A DNA stretch of 64,000 nucleotides from Phytophthora hibernalis (lineage: Eukaryota > Oomycota > Peronosporomycetes > Peronosporales > Peronosporaceae): contig JAAKBF010000087.1 in NCBI GenBank assembly GCA_012656075.1, forward strand, positions 434,001 to 498,000, given 5' to 3'. The notes beneath the pieces were generated by a model that did not search any database, was not told where the DNA came from, and saw only the letters and a program-made list of their open reading frames with translations. Shown piece after piece: positions 23,499-35,192 of this stretch (positions are counted from its first letter, which is position 1; the number at the start of each line of letters is the position of its first letter). A program made the position numbers and the translations under genes.

Positions 23499-25806
23499 TC
23501 ACGTTTCGGCAGTAGCTGGTTTGTTGCTTGGAGAATCGAGGACCCCAGTGGCTAACAACTTCTTTTTGGTTGACGCTGCACGCTTGAAGAATTTTGCGTC
23601 TTTTTCAGCCGCGTTTCGGCGCTGCTCGTCGATGTATTGTTGCTCTTGCTGGAGTTTGAGGATTTCTCTCCTCTCCTTTTCAATAAGCCAATTCTGCAAC
23701 TTCGTTTGCTTCTCGATGGCCTTCCGTGAGAGTTCCAGCTCCTTCTCAACCGTCATAACTGGCTGAGCTTGGATGTCATTTTTCCAGCACTCCCCGTTAC
23801 CACCGGCGTCAACACTTGACGAGCGTCCCCGAACCCGATACGACATATCCATCTGAGCTGCAGGCTTTGGTATTGCTACCGGTATTGCCATTCCTGGCGA
23901 TGTGAACGATCTGAGCTTGAGAGCTTCAACAACGAGAACCGACGTTAGATTCGCGTCAAAACTTTTTCGGCCAAGCTGGATTACGTACGAGGTCGGGGCT
24001 TCAAAATATTGCTGCTGCTACCGGAATTCCTGCCACCAGTAGATAACGGAGAGCGAGACGCTGACAATGGCGGGTTAGTGGGGATTCCTTGAAATCCTTG
24101 AAAGAGGCGCGTATGAACTGCTTTGAGCTCCTCTTCCTCAATTTCAAAGCGGAAAAAACGATCTGACGCATCTTTGAGCTGGCGTACTGTGTTTTCCAGA
24201 TGCTACATCGAGTAAAAGTATCATTCGTTAGTACTTCCTTCACATTTAGGTTGTGCCACCACGCAAATGATACCTGCTTCTCCTGAAAAATGTGTGGGTC
24301 AACAGTAGCAGTCGGTGCTGCACTTCCTCTTGGTGATTTCCCCAAACGCAGTTTTTCCAACTCTTTTTGTTGTTTTTCGTTCTGATGTTTCAGCTCAGTG
24401 TTTTCATGAACCAGTCGAATGACCCTCGCTTTCAATCCAGTGGTAATGTGCTCGTCATCTTCGACGTGGTTATCATTATTGTTGCAATTGTCACAGTCAT
24501 CGTCATCACTAGGATTGACACCATTTGGTAGTTGAAGGAGCCGAACGACTTCGCGCAACTGCTCAAGCTCTTCCTGTAGTTTTTCGACGTAAGCAGGATC
24601 GATCTCTCGCTGCTCATTGACACGCACCATGACCATAACTTTCTTGGCTCGATCCGCGAATTTAAGCGTAGAGATCGATTCTTCAACACAGTCCAGCGAT
24701 GGTGACAGAGTAGCAATGATCTTGGTTTTGGTGTTGCCCTAAGCTATCTTGCAGCAGCCTCGTAAGTTTTGAATCGCGATATGGTACGTGCCCAACACCC
24801 CCTTTTGACTTGCTCGAGAGCGCAGCGATGCACCTTCCGAGCGTGTGTAAACTTAAGTTGATATTGGTCATCTCCGATATGTGATGTTCCTGCATTTCAG
24901 TGCCCATGTTCCACTTCTCAGACCCAGCGAGATCGACGAGATTAAACTTGGACTTGAGAACTGTTCCATCCTTCCTCCTTTGCTCCAGCAGGAGTTGGAA
25001 AACGCTGTGACTGCGACTACTTACTTGGTTCATATGCGTTGAACGGACTGCACGATTCTGCTCCCCGCACTGTAATAACTGCAAGCAATCACTCACACTC
25101 CGCACGGCGTACTCGGACAATCCTTCGACGAAGATGCCATTCTTTCGGTCTTCATGAATATCGAGTGGCGTGTTCATCTGCGTGTCTCTCAACAGGTCAA
25201 ATATCTGTTCGTTGTATATTTGCACGAAAGAGCAGAACACCGTTGCTCGGGCATCCGCCTCCATTTGCACTGTCTCCGCGAATATCTCTTTGATTGCACG
25301 CGGGATAATACCCGCCTGACTGTTCTGAAGTCCTGGCCGATATCGCGATAAATCTGTCTCGGCACCGAACATAGTGAAAGACTTTCCACTACCAGTCTGG
25401 CCGTAAGCAAATAATGTCGAGTTGAAGCCCTGCAGAAACGACTGGGTGCACTCACGCACTCGGTCGTACACTTGTTCTTGCGAGAAAGTATGATCAAAGA
25501 CAGCATCGTACGAACACTTGATAGTAGCTTCAGACGTGCGCACTTCGATCGTCTACCAACAACAATTGCATCGTTAACATTTTCGGTCAACTACAAAATC
25601 ATCAATACTACACAACAAACCTGGTGATCGGTTGCACGAATCGAGTGGGACCCTGCACACCGCTCCTGTGTAGCCTCGCGCTCAATCAACGGCCTGATGC
25701 GGATAAAGACCTGGATGTTCTCAGACGTCCCTCCTCGCCGAATGGCAGAAGCGATTGCAGTAGACCCCGAAGTCGCCGTCTCCGGCTTTGATTTCTTGTC
25801 TGCCAT
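23499..25806 (-). CDS. kinesin motor protein, N-terminal motor
   Basis: A microtubule-dependent ATPase. Minus-strand motor landmarks in order: ENIQVFIRIRPL, FAYGQTGSGKSFTM (P-loop) near 25400, NQVSSRSHSVFQL (switch I) near 25015, NLVDLAGSEKW (switch II) near 24940, and VPYRDSKLTRLLQDSLG near 24770. A coiled coil follows (YVEKLQEELEQLREVVRLLQ), then an acidic Asp/Asn run, further coiled coil, and a Gln/Glu-rich coil before the TGA at 23499. GT...AG introns lie at about 25553-25620, 24203-24272 (branch actaac) and about 23910-23975 (branch ctaac). One frame break at CCC 24737-24739 lies in the conserved LGGNTKT loop and looks like a homopolymer contraction. The start chosen is the ATG at 25806, just before the motor. 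The family was not assigned. Divergent from URB2, sharing a 375-bp promoter region. Confidence 0.92.
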
Positions 25807-26050
25807 TGTAGAGCCCGCCTTGATATCTCCTGATACTTTGGGTACGCCACCTTTCCTCGCTGCTCCACCCGACTTGGCAGGTAGCTGCACTGCTTCAGAA
25901 CTTATAAGCTGGCAAAAGTGCGGCACTCGCGAGTCCGACCACGACTGGCCGCAAGGGCACGAGGCAGACGCGAGTTCCGTAGCTTCGGAATGGCTTCTCC
26001 CCAACAACAAAAATGGTCACCAAGACAACACCGCTAATTTTACCTAAAGG

Positions 26051-26088
26051 TCAAATGTAGCCATGTCGAAAATCAAATGTAGCCATGT
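26051..26088. promoter_or_regulatory. 16-bp direct repeat in the kinesin/URB2 divergent promoter
   Basis: tcaaatgtagccatgt occurs at 26051-26066 and again at 26073-26088, with starts 22 bp apart (two helical turns). It lies between divergent genes and could bind a shared regulator. An initiator-like CCATTCC follows at 26137, 45 bp before the URB2 ATG. Confidence 0.45.
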
Positions 26089-26181
26089 TCCTCAAGTTGA
26101 AGCGCAAGTTGCCTTTATGTGGTCCACCCACCCAAACCATTCCGCACTCCAATCGACTGGTTCACACCTCAAGTCTCCATC

Positions 26182-29100
26182 ATGAGCGAAGACGCCACTT
26201 GGGACGCCGCGTTGGCGCTCGCGCGGTGGCAGCGCACGCGCCGCGGCTACGACGGCGACGCCGACCTGTTGCGTGCAGGCTTCTCTCTCTACAGCCCGAC
26301 GCGGACGCTCAATTCGGTCCACAGAGCGCGTTATCTCGCTGTGAAGTGGCGCTGAACCTGCCGTGGCAACGTCTAACGGCCGAAGCGCTGCAGTTCGCCG
26401 TGTTTCTGGTCACCAAGGCCAAACGCGACGTGGAGCTGAGGCCACAGCAGACGCGCCACGGACTGCGGCTGCTGCAGCTGACGCTCAACGCCTTCGCCGT
26501 CAAGGGGATGGACACGCAGCTCACGACGCTGCCGTTAAACTCGTGCAATTTGCTGCTTTCGGCGCTGGCTGAGACGCTGGAGACGGCGCAGAGAAGCGAC
26601 GAGACGTTGCAGACGCTGCAAGACGTGCACAGCGTGTTCCTGTTTTTATTTGGACTCCAGGGTGGGTTCGTAGCTGGTTCCACGGCCAGTTTCCAGATGT
26701 ACCGTCCACCTACGAACGTGTTTGCGGACTTTCTGAAGCGAGCGTTAAGTGCAGTGTTCAAGTCTTTGAAGGAGAGTGAGGAGAGGTTGCAGAAGGTGTA
26801 TGTGGACGTGGTGCACGCCGCGCTGTTTGTGTTCAGGAGCTGCAGAAGACCCAGACGAACAAGAAGAAGGTGTTTCTGGCCATTGCCAAGACGTCGTTGC
26901 GGGACGTTGTGACGTACCGTCATGAGCTGGTGAAGCTGCAGAAGCAGAGTGTGTCGGGAGTGGAGCCGGTGATTGATCTGCTGGATCATGTTGTGGAGGG
27001 CGCGCTGTTTGATGCCGAGCACGTTCGTCAATATGATGGTGCAATGGTGCATGCAACTATTTGGAAGAAGGAAGGAGTGGAAACAGCAACTGATGAGCAA
27101 GAGGACAAGAAGTCAAAGAAGCGGAGAAAATCGGGCGGTGCGAAGGCGGCGTCGGGACTGGTGTCGTACCAGAAAAACCTATTTGACGAGCTACTGAGTT
27201 TGTTGTCGGACGCAGAAGTGTCGCCCGAGATGAAGGCATCCGTTGGTGGTTTCTTTGAGGTTCTTGTGCGTGGGTTCGCTACCCGCATTCGTGCGGCAGC
27301 GAGCACGAAAATCGAGGACACCAAGACGGACCTGAAGACAAGCCGAAAACGCGCTGCTATCGTGATTGCAACGACGTCAACAATGTACTCGCCGTTCAAG
27401 TTTTGGTCCGAGCTGTGCGCCGTGGCTTTTTCAGCTTTTCAACAGGAGGAACAGAAGAACGACTTCTTGCCGGTGCTGGTTACTCTCTACAACGCGCTGT
27501 TCCGAGCGCTGTGTGAATGCGATGTGTATCGTGTGACGGAAGATACGGAGGAACGTGAGCAGTTTCAAACCATGGAGAAAGTGCTTTCGTCTTTTATGGA
27601 TGTGCTGAACGTAGAGCACAGCGATGAGGTTTCCAACAATGCTGACCGAGCTGCGGAGGAATGTGAAGCTGTATCAAGTGCTGTGAGGTGTTCACCCAAC
27701 CTTGTAAACTGTTGTCTTGTGCCAATTTTCGAGTTACTTGGAGTGCAAGCTTTACGTACGAAAAGCGGCGATGAAAAGGACGGAGTTATTTCAGCTGCCA
27801 GTACGGCTGTTGTAGAATTGATTCACGCGTACGATTCGATGCGTCTGCTTGATGCATTTCTAAAGTCTGCGTTCGCTATTAAGCGTGCTCATGAAGGCTT
27901 ATACAAGCTCTTCGCACTTCCCTTGTGTGAGGCTACGCTTCGAAAAGCGTTCATGGCTCTGCCGCCAGGACAAATGGATGTGCTGTGGGACCTACTCGTG
28001 GAGCAATTGGCGTCTTTTGCATCATCCGATGCCAATATTTTCAATGCTCGTGGAGTGGCGCTTGCCCGCTTGCTTTTTCAGACGTTCGTGCAAGAAATTC
28101 ACGTAGTGCCTCAGAATCGCTCTAAAGTCTTGGTGCTTGTGTCATGCACGCACGAAAGTTACTGTCCTCGTTTGCAGATGAACTGACCGAAACGACTGGC
28201 CCTTCACATCCTACCAGCGCGAGCTTTTTGCATTTTTGGAGAATTACTGATGTTTGACTCAGTTTTGAATGCTACCATTCGCGAGCAAACGTTTGATCAG
28301 ATGTTCACCAAACTTGAGGGTGATCGATTTGGTGCAGTTATGGGGCAGTTGCTGAAGACGTCAAAACCAAGTCCAAAGAAGAAAAAGACAGCAAGACAAA
28401 GCCTGTAGATGGTGGTGTAAGCACCAACCATGGGCTCGGTGCCGCGGGAATTGTCAAACTTTGCGTGTACTGGCTGCGGAAAATGGGTACCTCAAGTGAA
28501 ATTGCCGCGGATGCAGTCCAGGTTTCACGAGCGGGACGAGAACAGGTGACTCGCTTGGTTATCGAGTATGTTATTAACTGGAAGTGTTGGGAGGCAGTAA
28601 GTTTTCACTTACCCGAGCTGATGGCGAACGCTAGCAGTGATGAGTGCGACCACTTTTTCCGCGAGATACTGATAGCCTTCATTGATGAAGCTAATTCCGG
28701 TGAACTGGACGGCTCAGCCACGCGAACCATTTGCGATGCGGGATTTTATGAGATCTCAAGTCTTCGCAATGTTGCACCTGGCTCGCTGACTACTAATTGC
28801 AAGCGATATGTGGATGAAGTGCGCCATGGCTCGCTGACGAGCTTAGAGAAGGCCCTGCGTTTCTTCAGCTTCTTGCTGGGACTTCCCGCTGGATATTTGA
28901 TGCCTAAAGAATGTGGAGACCTTATGGCAACCGCATTGGCCCTTTACGAAGCAATCAGAGCGTTGGAGAATAGCGCAGTTTGTAACGCAGAAGTCTGCCG
29001 TACTTTGTTGACTTGGATTCAAGTGCACTTTAAGATCATCGGAATGGAGCTGCACAAGTCGCAGGATACCGATCCAGAACTTAAGAAGCTGCTGCGCAAT

Positions 29101-30650
29101 GGATCCCGCTTTATATTATCTCAAGTTGCGATTGACAGCGCTGTGAGCGTTCCACTAACCGCGGAACTACTAGGATACTATTCGGACAATGGAGCTAATT
29201 CATTTATCGGCGAACTGCTGAGCAGTATCCTGAGCAGTAAGGCGACTCCCGAGAATCTCACAATGAAGCTGAAGCGCGCTGCTATTGTTGTGGAGGCGTT
29301 AGCCCAACACCGAAGTGGACCGTCGGATGATTCTAACGAAGAGAACGAGTTTGTTGAGAGTGTGGTAGACATTGTCACCCGGGAGAAGTTGTGTGAGACC
29401 ACAAACGAGACACTGTCGTTCGAAGTGCTCAATGCTCTTCTCAAATATCAGTCCGTACTACACAAGCAAGCACTCCAACAGAAGACGGTTGCTGAAGGCT
29501 CTGTGCTACAATTGCTAACGAAGCATGTTGGAAGTGCTTTAGCATCTTCAATGAAGCTGATTGTAGCAACTAGCAACCCAACCGATGGCGGTGAGCTCCA
29601 GAACGCAGCTTGGTCATTTTTCGCGAATTTCTGTGAAGAATACGCTTCGTTCCGCTCCTTTGTGACTCCTTTGGAAACGTATGGATGTCTGCTGGCGGTG
29701 TCATTGACACTTGTCTCGCGCAACAGCGTTACTGCGCCAAAGCAAAGACAGCAGAGCTTGCTTTGCAAGCTGTGCTGACTAATGCGAACAAGGATGAATT
29801 CCGTCTGCTGGTCTCAACGATGGTGCAGGAACTCACATCAAACGAAGGCCAACGGAAGCTTGGCGCACTACGTGCCGTATGCTTACTTCTGGGCGGAGAC
29901 AGGAAACTGAACGCAGCGCGACGGCTAATTCTGAACGAACGGAAGGAATCAATTGTTGAGGCCATGCTTCAGAACTTTTCGAATCAGTCGTTGTGGGGAA
30001 TCGTATCATCAGAGTCCGCCAATGATGCCGCCCTATGCGTATGGAACACGAAGGCTTTCGTTCTGGTATTTTGCAAGGCTGAACTTTTCACCTGGAAATT
30101 CCACGAGCTCCAGCACGTTTTTACGGGCTTTCGACCTCTGGTGGCAGCCGTGTCGGGTTGGCAAGCTGGCACCAACAGATATAATCCCCAAGAGCTGCAT
30201 GAGGTGTGGACGCTTTCCTACACACTGCTGTTGCGCATAGTGCGCAACCACTTCGCATCGTTGGTGAATGGCATCCCGCATCTCATCCAGGCAGCCAACG
30301 GACTTTTGCAGATACTGGTGTTGGCGTCTGGAAGCCCGGAATACTCGCAGTATTGCTCAGAGTGGAGTTCAAACCTCGCACGTCTGTACGGGTACATGAA
30401 GGAGCACGATGTTCAGCTCCGCAAGCACGTCGTATACCTCCTGATGACGTTCCTGGTGGGCGTAACCCGCGATAAGCTATCTGTGCGTTACCAGCAGAAG
30501 CTGCGACCTGGTGTATTTGCGCTGTTGGATGTTTGCTCGCCCTACGAAAAGGAACAGCTTTTCGGGGCATTGGATTCAACTGGCAAATCGCTGCTCAAGA
30601 CTTTGGACACGAACTACAAGCTCACACATCGCTACGTGGGCAAGGTCTAG
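26182..30650 (+). CDS. URB2: URB2/NPA2 ribosome-biogenesis protein
   Basis: A large nucleolar protein needed for early 60S pre-ribosome assembly (27S pre-rRNA processing). About 1,480 codons of helical-repeat sequence begin MSEDATWDAALALARWQR at 26182. The diagnostic Urb2/Npa2 C-terminal domain is at about 30480-30650: KLRPGVFALLDVCSPYEKE and then LLKTLDTNYKLTHRYVGKV before the stop. A basic nuclear-signal-like KKSKKRRKSGG is at about 27100. The frame breaks near 26330, 26845 and 29740, and several times within 28150-28460. I found no intron signals at these points, and each break is repaired by a single-base change, so a continuous gene with consensus errors is more likely than a pseudogene. 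Long uninterrupted frames (over 430 codons each) on both sides support active coding. Confidence 0.85.
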
Positions 30651-30717
30651 GCTCTCTGACTGATAGGCGCGGAACAGGTGAGAATTTGTAAGACTAAACA
30701 ATCTACTTCTGATAGAG

Positions 30718-32314
30718 CTAAACCAGGTCCCAGCGACTTTCGCCTGTTTGTTGATTGTAGTAATACGTGCTGCCACTCGCTGGATCGGTGCACGGGATCC
30801 ATGGTGACCCCGACAGATTTTGCCTCCTTGCCCCAGAAGCCGAAGTTGAGGGCGAGTTTCTGCGTACCATTGATATTGACGAACTGTTGGCCGCAGCAGC
30901 ACGGCGCCGTAGCCCTTGCAATGATGCCGTGGATGTAGACGATGCTGTCGATGGACGATCGCTGTAGTAATCTCGTGCAGACAATCGCTCCAAGGTGTCT
31001 TCATAGTCACTCCAGGTGACAGACTCGCTGGTAGCACTGCCAGTGCGATACAGCATCCCGCGTGACCTGGTAATTGGCGATGATGACAGTGATGACCCAA
31101 TAGAGGACGTCGGTGAGGCTGGCGGGCTGGTTGAATATCCCGAATACACCGATCGGCGTGGGCTACTGGCACGGGCCCCGCAACGGCAGCTGCAGCTGCT
31201 GCGGATTTGAACACTGGTTGAAGCACTTCGTCATCGCTCTCGCTGTCACTGCTAATGAGCGAAGACACATCGCCATCATTGTTGTTCGAGCGGTCCGTTT
31301 GAGCGGGTGATGCAGGGGCTTGAAGTTGCAGCTCTCGACGTTGTTCCCCCGAGCGGCTAGTGCATCTGCTAACGCTACTGCAGCAGAAGAATTAATCGGA
31401 CTTCGTGCTTGGTTGGTCTTCTTTTCAGCTGATGAATACTTCGGTGGGAGCTGCGGCGGGCAGAGACAATGGTGGTCGGAGTGAGTATAGAGATCAGTGA
31501 ATACACACGATTCAGCTAGGACGTCCGCATACCTTTTTGGTGCCGGCGGCGGACGAGTGAGACCTTCGACTGTGGTAGGAGGAGGAACACGATCAATCAG
31601 GAACCCCGATCGAGGCGAAGTTACTGGTGACTTGTCCGCCTGTGAACAGCAGACACCATTTCAGTACTCGCACTTATTCAGCTCAAGAAGGGGGTTACGT
31701 ACATGCTGCAGAAAAAGCTTGAGTGCTACAAAAAGCAAACTCCCGATATGTGCCATGGCCAAGAAGAACGGAGCTCGCAGCATGGTCCAATGTACCGTTC
31801 CGCCGTCGGGGTTGATAGCAGACTCTCGTAGTCTGGCGTTCAGTCTTGCTCCGATTGCACCCGTGAGTGCGACGAAGCTGGTGGTGTATAACGACGTGTT
31901 GGCTCGTATTCTCGCAGCGAAGCAATGGCCGTGCGCCACACTGGCAGCACCCACAAGACAGCAGCACTGACAAGAACAAAGCGAAAGCTGGACGAGTGCT
32001 GCAAACGATACACCCAAGGCCGCCATAATCGGCAGATACACGTACGACGTCGTGAGCGTGCTGGACAGATAGGAGCCATAGAGTGCGAGCATGAGCTGCT
32101 CATTGGTCAGGTGATGGTCCACGATTCCTCCGATGATGAAGAATGTGCAGAAGGCACAAAGGATGAAAGCCAACTGGTACACGGCGCAAATCTGCCTCCT
32201 TGTGAGCTCAAGCAGCAGCGCGAAGCCCAACGCCGCAAGCACCAGAACAGCGCCCAACAAGTCATTGATAATGTGGACTCGCCGCTGAGCCTCACTTGAG
32301 TCGAAGGTGTTCAT
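30718..32314 (-). CDS. multi-pass membrane protein with C-terminal WW domain
   Basis: The minus-strand frame from 32314 encodes about 215 residues with at least five hydrophobic segments (for example LLGAVLVLAALGFALLLEL, QLAFILCAFCTFFIIGGIV and MAHIGSLLFVALKLFL). A short intron probably interrupts near 31640-31690, another near 31470-31530. A Pro/Ser-rich cytoplasmic linker follows (SDSESDDEV near 31240; YSGYSTSPPASPTSSIGSS near 31130). The last 30 residues form a WW domain: SPWIPCTDPASGSTYYYN then ESRWDLV, with both signature Trp residues, ending at 30718. The linker changes frame at GGG 31160-31162, repaired by one extra G. The combination suggests a membrane adaptor binding Pro-rich partners. 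No named family recognised. Confidence 0.75.
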
Positions 32315-32644
32315 GCCAGTAACAGAGGTTGAGAGCGACGGTACCCGATTATCCGTTGACTCTCACAACTTGTTTGTCCAGGCATATAGACGCGGGTACG
32401 TGCACTTGTTTGAGTCCTGGGTTGCCCAACTATTTTTGTGATGCTGATAAGACCGAGCAGATCAGCCCTGAGGACGCTATGTCGGGAATATTGAGCTGAA
32501 GCTGACCAAAGATAGCAGGGACAAAGGGATGATGAATGCAATGCAAAATGGTGTGACGCGCGTTTCAGTTGAGGTGACAAACATGAAAACGGATGTCGAC
32601 GAAAGGTCGAGGATATCTTCATACCTTGAGCGGACGTGTTTGCA

Positions 32645-34168
32645 ATGAGATCGGGGGCGTTGGTGTCTACGCTGTTAACACAGTTGGTGCTGTCGGGCTC
32701 AGCGACCGAGTCGGAGCACACGCTCTTTCGACAAACAGCACATGTTAAGCTGGCCGAAGAAATTGAAGCTGTGACGGGGAACGATGTGGTCACTCCGATC
32801 GTGTGCGCGAGTGCTTCTGCGACAGCATTCCTTGGATTCCAGTGCGGATCGACGTCAAATACAGCAACCTCAAGCTCAGCAACCTCTTCACCAGCGGCAA
32901 CGGTATCCCACAGCGCCACTTACGACTTGCATGCGTTGGCCATTGGTGACTGGGGGTCGACGTGAACCTCGGTTCATGCTGCAACGTCTATCGCAAAACG
33001 GGTACAGGGAACAAGGAGTACTACAAAGACCAGCAGGCGCAAACAAACGTAGCGCAGTTGCTGGCACTTTCGGCAAAGTCCCTACATCCTAAAGCAATCC
33101 TCGGTCACGGGTGAGGCAGCTGCAGTTGCAAATCTTCTAAGGTGCTAACGCTTTTCTCTTTTACAGTGACAACTTTTACTGGAACGGCCTCGGGTCAGAT
33201 GATGTGAGCTACCGTTTTCTGAATTCGTTCGAGGACATGTACTCAGACCCAGCGCTGCTTGACATCAAGTGGCTCAATGTCGTGGGTAACCACGACATCG
33301 GCGGATCCATGTTCATCTGTGGCAAGCGCGACAACCAGTTTGTCGAATGTTCAGGAATTCCTGATTTGCTGAAAAACCTGGACGAGAAGTTCACTCGACA
33401 GAGCACGTATGTGAGCCCCAACAACGATCGTTGGAAGATGCCGAGTCGCTACTACGTGGAGCGCCTGGAAGACCCCGCCTCCGAGGTGACTGTGGATGTC
33501 TTCAACATTGATACCAATGCTGCAGCTGTCCATGGCGCGCAGCAGACTTGCTGCCAGTGCTACGGCTACAAAATGGCGTCGAAAAGTACCGAGAGCTGTT
33601 CAAACGTTGCTCGTGGGGACAAGTTGTGCGCCGGAGGCGACACGGGCATGTTTGACGCTTGTATGAAACAGATTGAGGATTGGCAAGCCGACTCGCTGAA
33701 GCAACTCGCACGAGATGCTGCCACCTCGACCGCAACGTGGAAAATTGTAAACACGCACTACTCGCCTCACTTCCACATGGACCCGACAATGATGGCGGAG
33801 GTGAATGGTATTCTGAAGAAAGGAGGCATCCATCTCTTCATCAACGGACACACTCACGCCGAAAGTCACGAATTCGGAACTTTCAACACGCACTTCGTCA
33901 CCAACGGAGCTGGTGGCGGTATCCAGAGCGAAAGCATCGGCGAACCTCCTCCGTACGCCACTGACATCAAACCGATTTGGCGTGGCGAGAATGCCCCGTA
34001 TGGCATTTTCGAGCTTTCGTTCGCGGCCGACCAAATGAAGTTGCAATTCGTGACTTTCGACGACGACTGGGTCTTCGCCCCAAAAAAGCAGACACTGTCA
34101 AAGGTGGATCCAAGTTGGGACACTGCTGGCTCATCCCCAAGGACGGCTCACTCGGCGAGGAGTGCTAG
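32645..34168 (+). CDS. secreted purple acid phosphatase (TRAP-like metallophosphatase)
   Basis: A dinuclear-metal phosphomonoesterase. The ATG at 32645 gives a signal peptide (MRSGALVSTLLTQLVLSGSA). A propeptide-like region with a Ser/Thr-rich linker follows, then the metallophosphatase motifs in order: LHALAIGDWG near 32930 (motif I), GH-GDNFYWNGLG across the intron at about 33108-33166 (motif II), VGNHDIGG near 33282 (III), NTHYSPHFH near 33752 (IV), and NGHTHAES near 33842 (V). The core reads at the usual length of about 335 residues. Breaks at the G-run 32952-32956 and the A-run 34082-34087 each need one extra base. With the second repair the protein ends in LIPKDGSLGEEC at 34168. Likely an exported phosphate-scavenging enzyme. 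Confidence 0.9.
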
Positions 34169-34307
34169 GATAAAAGTACTCAAATACACTTTTCATCGTA
34201 CACTGTAAACCTGATCGTACATCCCGATCGTACACTTATTTAGTCGTACAATTAACTAAAGCTTACAAAATCCAAGTGAATTAACAATCCCTAAAAGAGA
34301 CCGTACG

Positions 34308-35115
34308 ATGGAGTTCCAGGAGTGTTTCTCGCTGCTTGCCACGCGGCCTGCACACGCCCATGACCACTGCGAGGAGGAGAAGCATACAGAGGATGAGCCT
34401 CAAGACATGAATACCCCGAAACCCCTAGAAAATTCGGATCCAAAGGAGGAAAAGGAGCTTGATCAGTTGAGCTCCAAATTGTTGGTGCAGAGCTTCCACC
34501 GCCTGCAGGAGACGCGTACAGATCTACGCAGACTTTAACCAGTTCGTTGAGATGAAATACGTACAATATTTAGTGGGTTACTAATAAATTGTACGATGAA
34601 CCTCAGGGATTCCAAGTGCACCAGAAGACGGAGCACTTCCCGGCCTTCTGTGAGTACATCGCTGTACTCACGACAAAGTTGGGATACTAACCATTTTCAT
34701 TGTGCGTACAGGTTCTGGAATCACGGAACGATTTTCAGCTGTGAGTGAGCAGATCAACCGCCTGGAGAAGCTCCTGCGGGACGAAAAGCAGCAAGTGACG
34801 ATCGCGCAACTTGTGCGCAAAGTTCAGCTGAAGGAGAAGGAGAAGCTGCTACTGGTAGACACACAACTTTGGTTTTAAGGTGGTGGTAAAGTTGTTGAGA
34901 CTCATTGATTTGCTATTTTGCAGACGTCTGCGGTGCTGATTGAGAAGATGAGACTCAGTGACGCGTCCAAGCAACCGGAGCCCGAGGACGATACCATCGC
35001 GTTTTTGGAGAGATCCGTGAAGACACTTATGACCAAGCATACAGATTGTGTGGTCCGGATCAATGAGATTCTGGAGGATCTATACGCTGAAAGTGCTGAC
35101 CTGGAGGACGAATAA
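34308..35115 (+). CDS. REX1-B-domain-like small protein
   Basis: Starts MEFQECFSLLATRPAHAHDH. Exons follow at about 34308-34553, 34600-34649, 34712-34857 and 34921-35115, separated by short GT...AG introns; the intron at 34650-34711 carries a perfect TACTAAC branch site. The pattern SFHRLQETRTDLYADFNQF, ITERFSAVSEQI, an LRDEKQQVTIAQLVRKVQ helix and KEKLLLTSAVLIEKM resembles the Required-for-excision-1-B (REX1BD) family, small helical proteins linked to DNA repair in Chlamydomonas. A Leu/Glu-rich coil ends at the TAA at 35113-35115. One base appears to be missing near 34528. Identification by pattern only. Confidence 0.6.
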
Positions 35116-35192
35116 GCTATACCATCGACTTTTTGAAGGTTGTGAATTTGAGAAATGCACTAACGCTTAAGGTTTGTGCTGTCACCTTGGAA

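Noticed and set aside
34190..34305. Repeated cgtaca motifs between the phosphatase and REX1-B genes as an operator cluster
   Set aside because: Four short matches in an AT-rich spacer with no fixed spacing; cannot be separated from chance by eye.
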